A program made the position numbers and the translations under genes. From Bacillota bacterium (GTDB taxonomy: Bacteria; Bacillota_E; Symbiobacteriia; Symbiobacteriales; Symbiobacteriaceae), in NCBI GenBank assembly GCA_003242675.1, contig QGVE01000027.1, forward strand, positions 1 to 23,418: a stretch of DNA of 23,418 bases. Direction: 5' to 3'. Of the stretch, positions 22,204-23,418 are shown piece by piece. The notes under the pieces are model-generated. The model saw only the letters and a list, made by a program, of their open reading frames with translations. It was not told the DNA's origin and did no database searches. Each line of letters begins with the position of its first letter. Positions within the stretch are counted from its first letter, which is position 1.

Positions 22204-23319
22204 TCATCTCCTCAAATGCGCACGCTGCGCACGGTTTCGCAACTGGCCGCAGGCGGCGTCGATCTCGCCGCCCATCTCCCGCCTCACCGTCGTGGCGATG
22301 CCGCTCGATTCCAGGATCTGCTTGAACTGATTCACCCGCTCGGGGCCGGGCCGCCGGTACTGCGGCCGCTCGGCCACGGGGTTCATGGGAATCAGGTTGA
22401 CATGCGCCAGCGTCCCCTTCAGGAGGCGGGCCAGCTGGCGCGCCTCCTCCGGACCGTCGTTGACGCCCTCGATGAGGATGTATTCGTACGTGACGCGCCG
22501 GCCGGTCTTCTCGGCGTACTCCCGGGCCGCCGCGAGCACCTCGGCGAGGGGCCAGATGCGCGCCACGGGCATCAGCTGCCGCCGCAGCTCGTCGTTCGGC
22601 GCGTGCAGGGAGAGCGCCAGGGTGATGGGCAGCCCTTCCTCCGCCAGCCGCCGCATGCCCGGGACGATGCCCGACGTCGAGATGGTGATGTGGCGGTAGC
22701 CGATGTTGAGCCCGTCGGGCTCGTGCAGCAGCCGGACGGCCTTCAGGACGTGGTCATAGTTCTCCAGGGGCTCGCCCGAGCCCATCAGCACGACGGTGCT
22801 GACCCGCTCGCCTGGGGGCAGCTCCCGCTGCATCATGATCACCTGGTCGACGATCTCGCCAGCCGTCAGGTTCCGCACCAGCCCGCCCACCGTGGAGGCG
22901 CAGAACGTGCAGCCCATCCGGCAGCCGACCTGCGTGGTGACGCAGACCGAGTGGCCCCACGACTGGCGCATCAGCACCGACTCCACCAGCGACCCGTCCA
23001 CCAGGCGGAACAGGTACTTGGTCGTGCCCGTGCGCCGGTCGTGCTGCTCGGCCTCCTTCTCCAGCAGCCTGAGCAGGGTCGTCTCCGCCAGGCGCTGCCG
23101 GAGCCTGGCCGGCAGGTTGGTCATGGCGTCGAAGTCCTTGACCCCCTTCTGGTAGACCCACTCAAACAGCTGCCGGGCGCGGAAGCGGGGCTCTCCCAGC
23201 TCCGCCATCAGGTCGACCATCTCGTCCACCGTCATGCCCACCAGCGGCTGCCGGCCGAGCGCGGCGAACAGCAGCGCCGGGTCGGGGATTTTCAGCGGCA
23301 CATAGCCGGATTCCTGCAC
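22204..23319 (-). CDS. rlmN: 23S rRNA/tRNA adenine-C2 methyltransferase RlmN
   Basis: A 371-residue radical SAM enzyme that methylates C2 of A2503 in 23S rRNA and A37 of some tRNAs. The 4Fe-4S ligands are C133, C137 and C140 in GCRMGCTFC. C357 in AACGQL is the methyl-carrying cysteine and C126 matches another conserved one. An N-terminal accessory domain contains EPRFRARQLFEWVY (about 43-56). MGSGEPLENYD and SLHAPND are family blocks. An extension of about 20 residues precedes the conserved start. The GTG at 23317-23319 has AACAGGAGG upstream. It is the first gene of the long operon and follows a promoter-like sequence. Confidence 0.97.
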   Translation of the reverse strand: MQESGYVPLKIPDPALLFAALGRQPLVGMTVDEMVDLMAELGEPRFRARQLFEWVYQKGVKDFDAMTNLPARLRQRLAETTLLRLLEKEAEQHDRRTGTTKYLFRLVDGSLVESVLMRQSWGHSVCVTTQVGCRMGCTFCASTVGGLVRNLTAGEIVDQVIMMQRELPPGERVSTVVLMGSGEPLENYDHVLKAVRLLHEPDGLNIGYRHITISTSGIVPGMRRLAEEGLPITLALSLHAPNDELRRQLMPVARIWPLAEVLAAAREYAEKTGRRVTYEYILIEGVNDGPEEARQLARLLKGTLAHVNLIPMNPVAERPQYRRPGPERVNQFKQILESSGIATTVRREMGGEIDAACGQLRNRAQRAHLRR

Positions 23320-23371
23320 ACGGGGGTCCTCCTGTTGGAAAAGATTCGACTAGAGACAGGGCCTACTTCTG

Positions 23372-23400
23372 AGTTTACCCTGCGGGTGCGGGTTGGGCAA
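23372..23400 (-). promoter_or_regulatory. Candidate sigma-A promoter of the rlmN-spoVM operon
   Basis: On the minus strand TTGCCC (23395-23400) and TAAACT (23372-23377) are 17 bases apart, about 52 bases before the rlmN start. Each hexamer matches consensus at 4 positions, with optimal spacing. No other candidate lies closer to the gene. Confidence 0.5.
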
Positions 23401-23418
23401 ACGTTTCGTGCGGCGCCG

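Noticed and set aside
1..23418. tRNA, rRNA, CRISPR, insertion sequence or phage genes
   Set aside because: No cloverleaf, rRNA motif, regular repeat-spacer pattern, transposase or integrase was seen on either strand.

Overview
The window looks like chromosomal DNA of a high-GC, spore-forming Firmicute, and a Symbiobacterium-like clostridium is my best guess. The basis is a very GC-rich sequence with many GTG/TTG starts and G-rich Shine-Dalgarno sites, combined with the classic Firmicute block rlmN, stp, prkC, rsgA, rpe, spoVM, rpmB, yloU and fakA. SpoVM is a sporulation protein. The species is inferred from gene content and composition, not from any search.

Left part (66-5869, minus strand): a tightly packed six-gene operon for activated sugars. 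It is read from right to left: a nucleotide-sugar dehydrogenase, an SDR epimerase, a LegB-like 4,6-dehydratase, a sugar-1-phosphate nucleotidyltransferase, an RMD-like 4-keto-6-deoxy sugar reductase, and a GT4 glycosyltransferase. Several genes overlap by 4 bp (ATGA/GTGA), and the first two overlap by 29 bp. A divergent GT4 gene on the plus strand (6089-7120) follows, then two hairpins, then a membrane O-acyltransferase (7372-8448, minus).

Middle part (8634-13203, minus strand): the most unusual region, a three-gene translationally coupled operon. It starts with a GT2 glycosyltransferase. Next come two paralogous fusion proteins that share an N-terminal alkaline-phosphatase-superfamily (type I phosphodiesterase) domain. 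One is fused to a GT4 glycosyltransferase and the other to a SAM-dependent methyltransferase. In the methyltransferase fusion the phosphatase domain has lost metal ligands. With the flanking genes this suggests a decorated surface or spore glycan, perhaps involving phospho-substituents, methylation and acylation. The final product cannot be read from the sequence.

Right part (13423-23319): conserved housekeeping and signalling genes. fakA and yloU (minus) face rpmB (plus) across a divergent promoter region. hslO (minus) has its own promoter, which lies inside an inverted repeat. From 23319 leftwards runs one long operon: rlmN, stp, prkC, rsgA, rpe, a stand-alone cheW, a 55-residue membrane protein, and a 34-residue SpoVM. 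Promoter-like sequences precede rlmN, hslO and rpmB. Intrinsic terminators follow fakA, rpmB and the acyltransferase.

I see no tRNA, rRNA, CRISPR array, transposase or phage gene. No gap between genes exceeds about 250 bases.
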